The notes under the pieces were generated by a model. That model was not told where the DNA came from. It did no database searches and saw only the letters and a program-made list of their open reading frames with translations. From NCBI GenBank assembly GCA_020249435.1, contig JADCFQ010000017.1:40764-104763 (forward strand): DNA of 64,000 nt, given 5' to 3'. Shown here piece after piece: positions 1-7,952 of this stretch (position 1 is the first letter of the stretch; every line of letters begins with the position of its first letter). Position numbers and translations under genes: made by a program. The DNA is from Roseomonas sp. (GTDB lineage Bacteria > Pseudomonadota > Alphaproteobacteria > Acetobacterales > Acetobacteraceae).

Positions 1-74
1 CCGCGCCGGCTTGCAGCGCCGGTACCATCAATGATGGTCGCATCGCGGATGATCAGATCGCAGCGGAGAGCCAT
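1..74 (-). CDS. Amidohydrolase, N-acyl-D-amino-acid deacylase type, N-terminal fragment (runs off the window)
   Basis: Reading the minus strand from the ATG at 74 gives 24 residues ending at the window edge. They contain the stretch DLIIRDATIIDGTGA, the usual first beta strands of the metal-dependent amidohydrolase superfamily (D-aminoacylase, dihydroorotase-like enzymes), where the pattern is DLVIRGGTVIDGTGAP. An AGGA lies about 8 bases upstream of the ATG. Such enzymes hydrolyse N-acyl-D-amino acids or cyclic amides in the cytoplasm. Metal ligands and the barrel lie outside the window, so the substrate cannot be assigned. It lies downstream of the four-paralog array on the same strand, separated by about 200 bp that include a possible terminator. 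Confidence 0.7.
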   Translation of the reverse strand, partial: MALRCDLIIRDATIIDGTGAASRR

Positions 75-138
75 GGCGCAGTCCTGGGCTGAGTGTTGCA
101 ATTCAAGGGATAATGACCCAGAGCCGGTAAGGAGGAAA

Positions 139-166
139 CCCCTGAGATAGCAGCTCAGACCAGGGG
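139..166 (-). terminator. Stem-loop, possible terminator after the paralog array
   Basis: CCCCTGAG at 139-146 faces CTCAG (154-158) and CAGGGG (161-166), forming an interrupted stem. Read on the minus strand it is followed by GTTTCCTCCTT, a weak T-rich tail. It sits between the last paralog (stop at 273) and the amidohydrolase start at 74. The rest of 75-272 shows nothing else recognisable. Confidence 0.4.
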
Positions 167-272
167 GCCTCAATTTGAATCTCGTTTACTTTCGTTCACG
201 GGATACGCTCCAACCTCTTGTTTGATCGCATTTTCCGAGTCACCAATTGAAGGCGCTTGGTTTGAAGACGCG

Positions 273-2723
273 CTATTTGCGCGGGGCAGAATTGGCTGGC
301 GGCGCCACCAGGGCCATCGCCTTTTCTGTGCCAAGCAGGATTTCGGCAAACCTGATGATGTCATGGCGTTGCAGCCCACCGCCATCCAGCCCGTTGAGGA
401 TGGATTTGAGCTTTACGGAATGACTAGTCTGCAGATTGTCGAACGCTTGAAAGTGTCCGGCACGGCGACCGGCCTCTTCCAGGCGCCTTAGCGCCCGGGC
501 TAAAACTTCAATATTGAGGACAACGGCAGCACGGCGCTTGGCATTCGGTTCATGAAGGGCGGGCAGAAATTGCAGTTTGATGATCTGTTGCGTGGCCTCC
601 TTGATTACTGAACCGATGTTATCTAGCAGAGGAGTAAAGATTTTTTGCTTATCCTTGATGCGTCCACGGGATGCGATTTCGAATTCGCTTAGCAGAGCGA
701 CATATTCCTCGGCGATTTGCGCAGCGCGCACAGCGTCTTCGGAGGGTAGAGACGGCAAAGGATTTCGTTGTAATGCCTGAAGATTTTCATCGATAATGCT
801 GACAGCGACCGCCGAGATACGAGTCGCAGTTGCTAGTACCGAACTGGGGCTCTGCGCGCGGTCCAGAAGGCTTGCCAAAGCCAAGCTGAACGCGGCTTGT
901 CCCTCCTCCGCGGGTCCCTTGAGCGCGGCCAGGACCAGTTCTGGAGATGGTCCGGAAAAGGAGGCCAGCTTCGCTTCCCAAATCCCATCCGCGTGCCGCC
1001 AAATGCTGGCCGCCAGATCAAGCAATTGCCTGGTTCCTGCCGCGTCAAGCCCGACACCCGGCAAGCCTTGGGGGAATGACAGGGTCGCCGAAAGACGTGC
1101 GGCTTCGGCCCAAAGTGCGCGGCCTTCCGAATCAACCTGCAAGACATCAAAGAAACTGCGACCGCCGAGTTTGGCCGAAATCTGCTGTACCTCTGGCCCC
1201 ATCACTTCTCGGAGTGCATCTGCAATCGGCTGCAGGGCAGGGCGCGGTAATTTCGCGCTACCGGCGCGCCATTCACTCATGGGCACTACCGCGCCATCGA
1301 AGGGCAAGAACAATATACGCGTGAAAGTGATTGGGCGCGGCGGCCTCAGGAGCTTCAGCCTTGGGCGTGCTGCTTCGATGATCGGATCAAGCATCGCGCG
1401 CGCAGGTACGGCTTCCAAAACCGCAACGACCTGCCGCAATACCGAATCGGAAGCAAGGGAGGTGCGCTTGGAAATGCGCGAAAGCGCGTCCGCGCCATCA
1501 TTGCCGTCATGCCCAGCCTGGGTGAGGGAGCGTGTGGACTGCACCAGATAGGCTTCACGCAGCTTCTTTGCTTCAGCGGCGATGCTTGTGCCATGTGACC
1601 CGGTCAGAAGTGTTTCATTGCGGGCGATGAATTCCATCGGGCGGAAACGCCGCCAGTCGACGCCCTCGATGCTGGTTGCCCTTTCCTTTCGGTCTTTGCT
1701 GGCGCCTTTGGGGAAGCCACTCCAGCCTTCGACCTCCTTCGGGAGATGCGGCACCAAATCACTCATTTCCCAGAATGATGCTTCCCTGTCGGGTGGCGCG
1801 GATTGCCGCCATAAGGCGATAATGATATCCCAACCATCGAGCAACCACTGCGGGCGGAGTATGCGCTGCATTACCGCTGCCTGATCGCGCTGCCAAGCGC
1901 GCAGAAGGATTGTAGTATCCTCTATCACCCGATCAAGTTCGCTAATCGATGCCTGAGCGCAGATCAGGGAAAGCTTTGCCTTACGCAACAGGAATTCTGC
2001 CCGAAACCCACGCGCGCTGTCGCGGCGAGGGGCGAGCCACTGCTCAAGCTCGGCAATAAAGGATTGCAGATCGGCCAATGCCCTTCGGGTATGGCCGGTC
2101 ACAGAATCATTTCGCTTGCCGAGAGGCATTAAAACGCTAGCCAAGGCCTCCAACGCCGCCTCAACCGCCTCAACGGTCATGGAAAAGCGCTTAGCGATGC
2201 GGGCCACTGCCTTGCCGATACGTGGACGTAGGTAAAGCAGACTTTCCTGTTCCGGGGGCACCTTTGCCTCGGCGTGCAATTCGGTACGACGAATCAAGTC
2301 AGTCAGTAGCAGAAAGAATATGCGGCGCCGCGCATTGGTATCAGCCGTCTTTTGTTCCTCTGCCCAGGCCATGGCAGACCTGCCACGCCACCCTTCAAGG
2401 GCAACGCTGATCATTGCCTCACGCAGCCTGTCCGGGGAAATTTCGGGTATGGCTTGGAGTTTTCTCCAGAGTACTTTGTCATGCGCCGTGAGCCAAGGCG
2501 TACGTAGGAATTGCGTTTCCGACAGGGTCATTTGCCCCGACTCTCCCGCAAGGTGGCTCAGAGTCACATGGGGCTGGGCACCCGGGAGGGCGCGACTGAC
2601 GCAGGCACCGAACAATTGCGGCGTAGTGAACGCTACGACAACGCCGCGTTCCGCAAAGCCAGCCGGATCGTCTCTACTCTGCCGTCCCGGGACTGAGGGG
2701 GGGGAATTGCCGCTTCCTGACAT
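273..2723 (-). CDS. Large hypothetical protein, fourth and most divergent member of tandem paralog array
   Basis: 816 aa and not recognised. It shares with the three upstream genes an N-terminal FAERGVVVAFTTPQL block (about residues 23-37), a WLLDGWDIIIALW block near 300, an ARNE motif, the block RPRLKLLRPPRPITF followed by RILFLPFDGA, a WRHADGIW segment, and a C-terminal RALRRLEEAGRRAG then RFAEILLG. It has diverged most: the NPSGG and ILPW part of the N-terminal block is missing and replaced by unrelated sequence. No signal peptide, membrane segment or catalytic motif is visible, and the sequence looks mostly helical. ATG start with AGGATC just upstream. It is last in a same-strand series, 124 bp after its neighbour. 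Function unknown. Confidence 0.85.
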   Translation of the reverse strand: MSGSGNSPPSVPGRQSRDDPAGFAERGVVVAFTTPQLFGACVSRALPGAQPHVTLSHLAGESGQMTLSETQFLRTPWLTAHDKVLWRKLQAIPEISPDRLREAMISVALEGWRGRSAMAWAEEQKTADTNARRRIFFLLLTDLIRRTELHAEAKVPPEQESLLYLRPRIGKAVARIAKRFSMTVEAVEAALEALASVLMPLGKRNDSVTGHTRRALADLQSFIAELEQWLAPRRDSARGFRAEFLLRKAKLSLICAQASISELDRVIEDTTILLRAWQRDQAAVMQRILRPQWLLDGWDIIIALWRQSAPPDREASFWEMSDLVPHLPKEVEGWSGFPKGASKDRKERATSIEGVDWRRFRPMEFIARNETLLTGSHGTSIAAEAKKLREAYLVQSTRSLTQAGHDGNDGADALSRISKRTSLASDSVLRQVVAVLEAVPARAMLDPIIEAARPRLKLLRPPRPITFTRILFLPFDGAVVPMSEWRAGSAKLPRPALQPIADALREVMGPEVQQISAKLGGRSFFDVLQVDSEGRALWAEAARLSATLSFPQGLPGVGLDAAGTRQLLDLAASIWRHADGIWEAKLASFSGPSPELVLAALKGPAEEGQAAFSLALASLLDRAQSPSSVLATATRISAVAVSIIDENLQALQRNPLPSLPSEDAVRAAQIAEEYVALLSEFEIASRGRIKDKQKIFTPLLDNIGSVIKEATQQIIKLQFLPALHEPNAKRRAAVVLNIEVLARALRRLEEAGRRAGHFQAFDNLQTSHSVKLKSILNGLDGGGLQRHDIIRFAEILLGTEKAMALVAPPANSAPRK

Positions 2724-2750
2724 GATCCTGGATTATCGTTACTGCCATTC

Positions 2751-2785
2751 GTTTCACGGTCATGAAACACAACCTTCGTGAGGTT
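2751..2785. repeat. Two adjacent inverted repeats between array genes 3 and 4
   Basis: GTTTCA-6-TGAAAC occupies 2751-2768, and AACCT-5-AGGTT occupies 2771-2785. Both lie in the 124-bp gap upstream of the fourth paralog. They could be an operator or RNA hairpins setting expression of the last gene. The bases are seen directly; the role is inference. Confidence 0.5.
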
Positions 2786-2847
2786 AGGGCATCTTGATCA
2801 TTTCTCCAAGGGCTTTTGCACGTAATGTCACAGTCCTTCGTGGGTCA

Positions 2848-5310
2848 TCATGCAAGAAAGGCGAGGCCTGCTTCTGGCCCCAGCAAAATTTCTGCCAAAC
2901 GCGCAAGGTCCAATCTCGTCATTCCGCTCGGCTCCAGCGCGCCTTGCGCTGCCCCGAGCGCCGCAGAGATGCGCGCCGCGGCGCCATCATAGCCGTGGTC
3001 GGCACCGTAGCGGCGCCCAATGTTTTCAATGCGGCGCAAGGCGCGTGCCTGGCCTTCCATGGCCAGGATGAGTTCCGGCGTGGCAGCGGCGCAGAGGGCG
3101 GGCAATTGACGCAGGATATGGGTTTCAAGCCCTTCTTCATAGGCGAGGCGGCAGGTCACCTCGGCCTCCTGGCGTAATTGCACCAAACGCGTGCCACGGC
3201 GCGGATTGCGTGTGGTGGGCGCGTTTTCCAGATCCTGGAAGGCTCTTCCAAAGGATTCGGCAAAGGCAGCGGCGGTGATGAGATCCTCGCCCGGCAAATG
3301 AACCCGCGCCCTTTCCAGCCAATCATCCACCGCTGCATCGGCGATAATGCCCGCCTTGTCGGATAATCTGGCCGCTTCCTTGGCGACCTGGCCCGGGCTG
3401 GTTGCCTTTTGCATCAAGGTCGCCAGCGCCATGCCGAAGGCGGGCGAATTCTCGGCGACCATGGGGGAAAGCGCGGCGCGCACGGCATCATCCGGTGGCC
3501 CCCAGCCGGCAAGCTGGATCGCTGCCCAAAGCGGGACGGCATGCTGCCAAATGCCGGCAGCGAGTTGAACCAGGGGCGCGAAGTCATCGCCGCGCAGGCC
3601 AGTGCGTTCCCAGCGAGGACCTGGCCTGAGCTCCGGTGCGAGCCGCGCGGCGGCCCCCCAGAGGATCCGCCCGGCATGATCAACCGCGGCGATGTCATGA
3701 AAAAATTTGCCACTGAAGGAAGCTTCAAGCTGTTCAGCTTCTGCGCCCATGGCCAGGCGCACGGCCTCGGCTATCGCGGGTAATGCGCTTCGTGGCAGCC
3801 TGGCATCGCCCTTTTGCCAATCCCGATTATCGGAAATGGCCCCGTCGAGGGGTAGAAACAGCAGGCGGGTGAATTGCAGGCCGCGCGACGGCCTGATCTG
3901 CCGAAGCCTGGGCCGCGCCGCATCAAGCAGGCGATCAGCCTCGGAACGATCGGGCAGTCGGTCAAGAATTTCGATGACCTGCGCAAGCGCCATATCCGAT
4001 GCTGATGCCAAGGCATGTATCAGGTGGCGTGTTTCTGCGAATTGGTTCCTGCCCCGCCCGGTATCCTTTCCCCCATGGCCATTCACCTTGGCCGCCGCCG
4101 GCTGGATAGCGGCTTTGGCATTGTTGTTTGCCGGGCGAGACACGCTCGCTTTCTTGATGATGATGGGTTTGCCGCGCGACTTGCCTACACTGAAGGCCAG
4201 GTTTTCATTGCGTGCAATCATGTCAATCACGCGCCCGCTCCGCCAATCCTCAAATTGGCGGATGATCCTGAGCTTGCGCCTTTCCTGTGCCATGTCAGGC
4301 GCGAAGCCGAGCCACCCCATGACCTCCTTAGGCAGGATTGGCGCGAGCATCGCCATTTCAATGATGGCGGCGCTCCTGTCCGATGCGTCGGCTGCATTCC
4401 AGATGCCGAGAATCGCCTCCCACCCGTCCAGCAACCAATCAAGCCTCGACAATTCCTGGAGAATATCCGTCCTGTCACGCTGCCATGCCTGAATGGCCGC
4501 GTAGGTATTGCCAATCAGCGCGTCAAATTGCTCGGTTGCCCTGAGTGAGCCTTCAAGGGTCAGCTGCAGCGACTGCCCGACCAAAGCGGCTGAACCGGAA
4601 TCCATATGCGCGGGCAGGTCGCCCCGCCATGTTTCCAATGAAGCCGCAAGGGTTTGAAGCTCCCAAATCACCCGGCGTGAGGGGGCCATATCATTGTCTT
4701 TTGGCATGCCAAAGCCGTTGAAAGCCCGGGCCAATTCCTCAAGCGCGGCAGCCACCGCCTCGGTCGTCATGCGCAGTTCTTGCGCGCAGGCCATGACCGC
4801 GCGTTGGCCGCGCATGGCAACTTGGCGCGGGTCATCCATTTCCGGTGCCGGACGACCGGGGTTGGGCCCTTCCATTTGTTTGATAAGACCGAGCAATAAT
4901 CCGAAATTGATACGCTTGGCACGATCTTCGCGGCCTTGGCGTGTCTGATTGACAGCCATCATGGCCGCGCGCCCGGCATGGCCTTCAAGCGCTGCCGTCT
5001 CGGCTGCCTCCCGAACGATCGCAGGCGTCAGAATGGCCTCATCGCGCAGCAGGTGCCAAAGCCTGCGATCATGCAAGGTTGGGGTGCAGATTTCGGGTAT
5101 GGAGGCCCATGGCAGGATATAGACCCCGTCTCCGCCTGAAGGATTGGGGATCAATACCTCAAGGCCCTCGCGCTCTTGTTGAGGTCTCGCGCGCGCACCA
5201 AGCAAAATGGGTGTTGTGAAAGGTACATTCACACCACGCTCGGTGAAGGTCACCGGCTCATAGAGGTTCGGGCTTAGACGCTGAAGGTCATGTGCAAGGT
5301 TTGTCGACAC
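2848..5310 (-). CDS. Large hypothetical protein, third member of tandem paralog array
   Basis: 820 aa, starting at GTG (5310) with no strong ribosome site. It carries the full set of family blocks: FTERGVNVPFTTPILLGAR (about residues 22-40), NPSGGDGVYILPWASIPEI, LDWLLDGWEAILGIW (about 300), DWRSG then IARNENL, a variable Ala/Asn/Lys-rich linker, ARPRLRQIRPSRG followed by TRLLFLPLDGA, LPRSALPAI, LAAGIWQHAVPLW, ARALRRIENIGRRYG and LARLAEILLGPE at the C-terminus. No known domain, signal peptide or membrane helix is apparent. The gaps to its neighbours are 115 bp and 124 bp, all on one strand, so co-expression of the array is likely. I cannot assign a function. Confidence 0.88.
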   Translation of the reverse strand: MSTNLAHDLQRLSPNLYEPVTFTERGVNVPFTTPILLGARARPQQEREGLEVLIPNPSGGDGVYILPWASIPEICTPTLHDRRLWHLLRDEAILTPAIVREAAETAALEGHAGRAAMMAVNQTRQGREDRAKRINFGLLLGLIKQMEGPNPGRPAPEMDDPRQVAMRGQRAVMACAQELRMTTEAVAAALEELARAFNGFGMPKDNDMAPSRRVIWELQTLAASLETWRGDLPAHMDSGSAALVGQSLQLTLEGSLRATEQFDALIGNTYAAIQAWQRDRTDILQELSRLDWLLDGWEAILGIWNAADASDRSAAIIEMAMLAPILPKEVMGWLGFAPDMAQERRKLRIIRQFEDWRSGRVIDMIARNENLAFSVGKSRGKPIIIKKASVSRPANNNAKAAIQPAAAKVNGHGGKDTGRGRNQFAETRHLIHALASASDMALAQVIEILDRLPDRSEADRLLDAARPRLRQIRPSRGLQFTRLLFLPLDGAISDNRDWQKGDARLPRSALPAIAEAVRLAMGAEAEQLEASFSGKFFHDIAAVDHAGRILWGAAARLAPELRPGPRWERTGLRGDDFAPLVQLAAGIWQHAVPLWAAIQLAGWGPPDDAVRAALSPMVAENSPAFGMALATLMQKATSPGQVAKEAARLSDKAGIIADAAVDDWLERARVHLPGEDLITAAAFAESFGRAFQDLENAPTTRNPRRGTRLVQLRQEAEVTCRLAYEEGLETHILRQLPALCAAATPELILAMEGQARALRRIENIGRRYGADHGYDGAAARISAALGAAQGALEPSGMTRLDLARLAEILLGPEAGLAFLA

Positions 5311-5425
5311 ACCCGACGTTTTTGCATGAAAGGCTTAAAAATTCTGCAACGGAGGCCTGAAGGGCATCTGAACGAAAATCATGAAAAAAGACGAAACGCC
5401 AATAGGCGGTCAAAGATATTCACAC

Positions 5426-7876
5426 TCAGGAAACGTCTTGTCGGTCGAGCAGGATTTCACGGAGTCGTGCCAAATCGGTCGCCGTTATGCCCAAATCTGA
5501 TTTTACCTTCTCGGCCGCGTCAAAGGCCCTTGCCAGGCGCTGCTGATTTTCACCATAGACAGGATCATTGCCGAAATGTCGGCCAAGAATTTCCAAGCGC
5601 CGTGCTGCCCGCGCATGACTTTCGACAGCGAGTAGACGGTTATCCGAATAGGGTTCGGTGCTTGGGTTAAGCGCCGGCAGAATCTCCTCATCAATGATTT
5701 CGAGCAGCACTTCACGGCAATGCTCCTCAAGCCGCCAGAAAAAGGAGGATAGCTGCTGTCGTCTGCGTGGGATTTGGAAATAGGGCGTCAGGCCAAGCGC
5801 TTCCAGGGTCTTGCCGATTTCCTCAGCCCGGTTGGTGGCTTCGATCCAGTCCTGTTCGGCAAGCTTTGGCAGCGCGGCTTCAATCCATTCTTCCAGGGCC
5901 TGAATGACTACTTCTGAAGCCCCCGGCGGCATGCCTGCGGTAAGCGCAGTGAAATTGGCGACATTGCCGGAGGCCAAAAGCAATGTTCTGAACGCCGCGC
6001 GAAATACATCAGGCCCTTCGCCGGCTGGCCCGGACAGGGCAGCGCGCAGTGCATCGGCGGAGACAGGCGCTGCACCCTGGCGGAGCACACCCCAAATGGG
6101 ACCAGCATGGCGCCAAACACCGGCAGCAAGGCGCATCATGCTGCGGAAATCTTCGGGCGTGAAGCCCGCATCGGCCCAACGGGAACCTGGGGTGATTTTC
6201 TCGCATAGGCGTGCGGCAGAGGCCCAAACGGGGCTTCCCAAGCGTTCCACAAGATCAAGATCCGTGAACAGCGCTTGCGATGGCGCTGCTTCCACCTCTG
6301 TCAAGGGACCATGTGGTAGATCACGCAGCAGCGAAAAAATCGGCCTGAGTGCGGCCCTTGGAATGGAAGCCGGATCCTGGCGCCAGGCGGCCCGATCCAC
6401 CAAGGCGCCTGACAGCGGCATGAAAAGCAGCCGCATCATGTTAAGCGGACGCGGCGGCCGTAGCTGTGCCAGCCTTGGCCGAACATCGGTCAATAATGTA
6501 TCAAGTTGAGAACGATCCGCTAGGCGATCAATCATCGCCATGATGCGCAGCAGATTTTCATCACTGGCATTGCTGAGATTGGCAGCCAAGCCATCCACAT
6601 TGGCGCCATCCGAAGGCGCCTGCTTCCTGATGCCATCCTGGAATTCGGCGCTTGCCGACCTTTTCGTGCCACCGCCTGAATACTTGTTGATCCGAACACG
6701 CCTTTTTCCAATGGCTGGCTGTTCCCCAGCCCCGGTCATGCGATTTTCATAATTGAGCGTGAAGCCGATCAGCCCTTCATTTCGGGCTGTGATTTCAATA
6801 TTGCGCCCGCTGCGCCAATCGGTGCCTTGCGAGATCACCCGCGTCAGTCTTGCGGGGGCTTCCCTGTTTTTCTCAGCCGTAAACCATTCATGCACCTCCC
6901 GCGGGAGAGGCGGGAGCAAGGCTGCCATATCCCAGGCGATGACGTGGCGAAGATCATGCGGGGTGCGATGCCAAAGGGCCACCAATATTGACCAGCCATC
7001 AAGAAGCCATTCAACGCGCCTTGCTCTTTCAAGAATTCTAGCCGCATTGATTCTGGGGCGGGACAGAAGCTCCACCATATCGCCAAGGCGCGCGTCCGTT
7101 TCAGCCCAGGCAAGATCCACATAATGCAGCGTCGTCGCTGCAGCTTCCGAAAGAAAGCGCATTACGGAGGCGTCATCGCCAGTCTCACGCTTGTCGGCGG
7201 CTGCCCTGAATGCCGCGCTCATGCCAAGGATTTCTTCCTTCAGCCGGACGAAGGGGGCCTTCTCGGCCGATCCGGAGGGACCAAGGCAGGCCAGCGTTTC
7301 TGCCAGTGCTCCAAGAGATTCCATCATTGCGGGATCGAGTGGTTGCGCCGGCGGCTGCAGGGTCTGAATGCGCTGCTCATCGGCGTTCGGTGCCGCCTCA
7401 GCTTGCAGGCTCGCCGGCGCCCCACCAGCCAGCTGCGCTAGAAATTGGCGCATGAGCCTTGACTGATTGCATTGTTCATCCGCAAGCGCCTTGCGGGCTG
7501 CATGGGCAACCTGCCGTCCCGCAGTACCTTCACTGGCGACCTTGAGTGCTTCATGGCGGATCGCGGTTGGGTTGATATCCTTCAACTGCGAAAGGATTTC
7601 CCAAAGCCGAAGGTCGAAAAGGCTGGGCGCACCAATATCAGGCAGGGCGCGCCAGGGCATTACATAGCTGCCCTTGGTCTGTGCCGGATTGATCAGAATG
7701 AGTTCGAAGCCGCGGCCATTTGGCTCGAGCCTGATCCGAGCCCCCAACAATCTTGGGCTCGTAAAAGGAACACTCGCGCCAAGGGCCGCGAAGGAGGCAA
7801 CATCTTCCCGTGCCGATTGCGCTTCCTCGCGCGTCATGGCTTTGGGCACAGACGTACTCACCGGGCGTGGTACCAT
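5426..7876 (-). CDS. Large hypothetical protein, second member of tandem paralog array
   Basis: 816 aa, ATG at 7876 without a clear ribosome site; Met14 (7837) is an alternative start. Family blocks seen: LGASVPFTSPRLLGARIR (about residues 32-49), YVMPWRALPDI, VEWLLDGWSILVALW, DWRSG then ITARNEGLIG, a basic and Gly-rich linker, VRPRLAQLRPPRPLN followed by MRLLFMPLSGALVD, SIPRAALRP, LAAGVWRHAGPIW, AALSGPAGE, ARAARRLEILGRHFG and LARLREILL. The same blocks in the same order in all four proteins mark these as ancient duplicates, not recent copies. A weak CGCC/GGCG hairpin followed by a T-rich run (minus strand) lies at about 5397-5408 downstream. Function unknown. Confidence 0.88.
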   Translation of the reverse strand: MVPRPVSTSVPKAMTREEAQSAREDVASFAALGASVPFTSPRLLGARIRLEPNGRGFELILINPAQTKGSYVMPWRALPDIGAPSLFDLRLWEILSQLKDINPTAIRHEALKVASEGTAGRQVAHAARKALADEQCNQSRLMRQFLAQLAGGAPASLQAEAAPNADEQRIQTLQPPAQPLDPAMMESLGALAETLACLGPSGSAEKAPFVRLKEEILGMSAAFRAAADKRETGDDASVMRFLSEAAATTLHYVDLAWAETDARLGDMVELLSRPRINAARILERARRVEWLLDGWSILVALWHRTPHDLRHVIAWDMAALLPPLPREVHEWFTAEKNREAPARLTRVISQGTDWRSGRNIEITARNEGLIGFTLNYENRMTGAGEQPAIGKRRVRINKYSGGGTKRSASAEFQDGIRKQAPSDGANVDGLAANLSNASDENLLRIMAMIDRLADRSQLDTLLTDVRPRLAQLRPPRPLNMMRLLFMPLSGALVDRAAWRQDPASIPRAALRPIFSLLRDLPHGPLTEVEAAPSQALFTDLDLVERLGSPVWASAARLCEKITPGSRWADAGFTPEDFRSMMRLAAGVWRHAGPIWGVLRQGAAPVSADALRAALSGPAGEGPDVFRAAFRTLLLASGNVANFTALTAGMPPGASEVVIQALEEWIEAALPKLAEQDWIEATNRAEEIGKTLEALGLTPYFQIPRRRQQLSSFFWRLEEHCREVLLEIIDEEILPALNPSTEPYSDNRLLAVESHARAARRLEILGRHFGNDPVYGENQQRLARAFDAAEKVKSDLGITATDLARLREILLDRQDVS

Positions 7877-7952
7877 GATGCTAGCGGTTCAATGGCCTGC
7901 GAACAGAAAAACGCATTGGCCGCTACGCGGACCGTGCAGCTTGGGTGGAAAA

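Noticed and set aside
796..1551. Plus-strand frame of 251 codons inside the fourth paralog
   Set aside because: It lies wholly inside a conserved paralog gene on the other strand and has no ribosome site.
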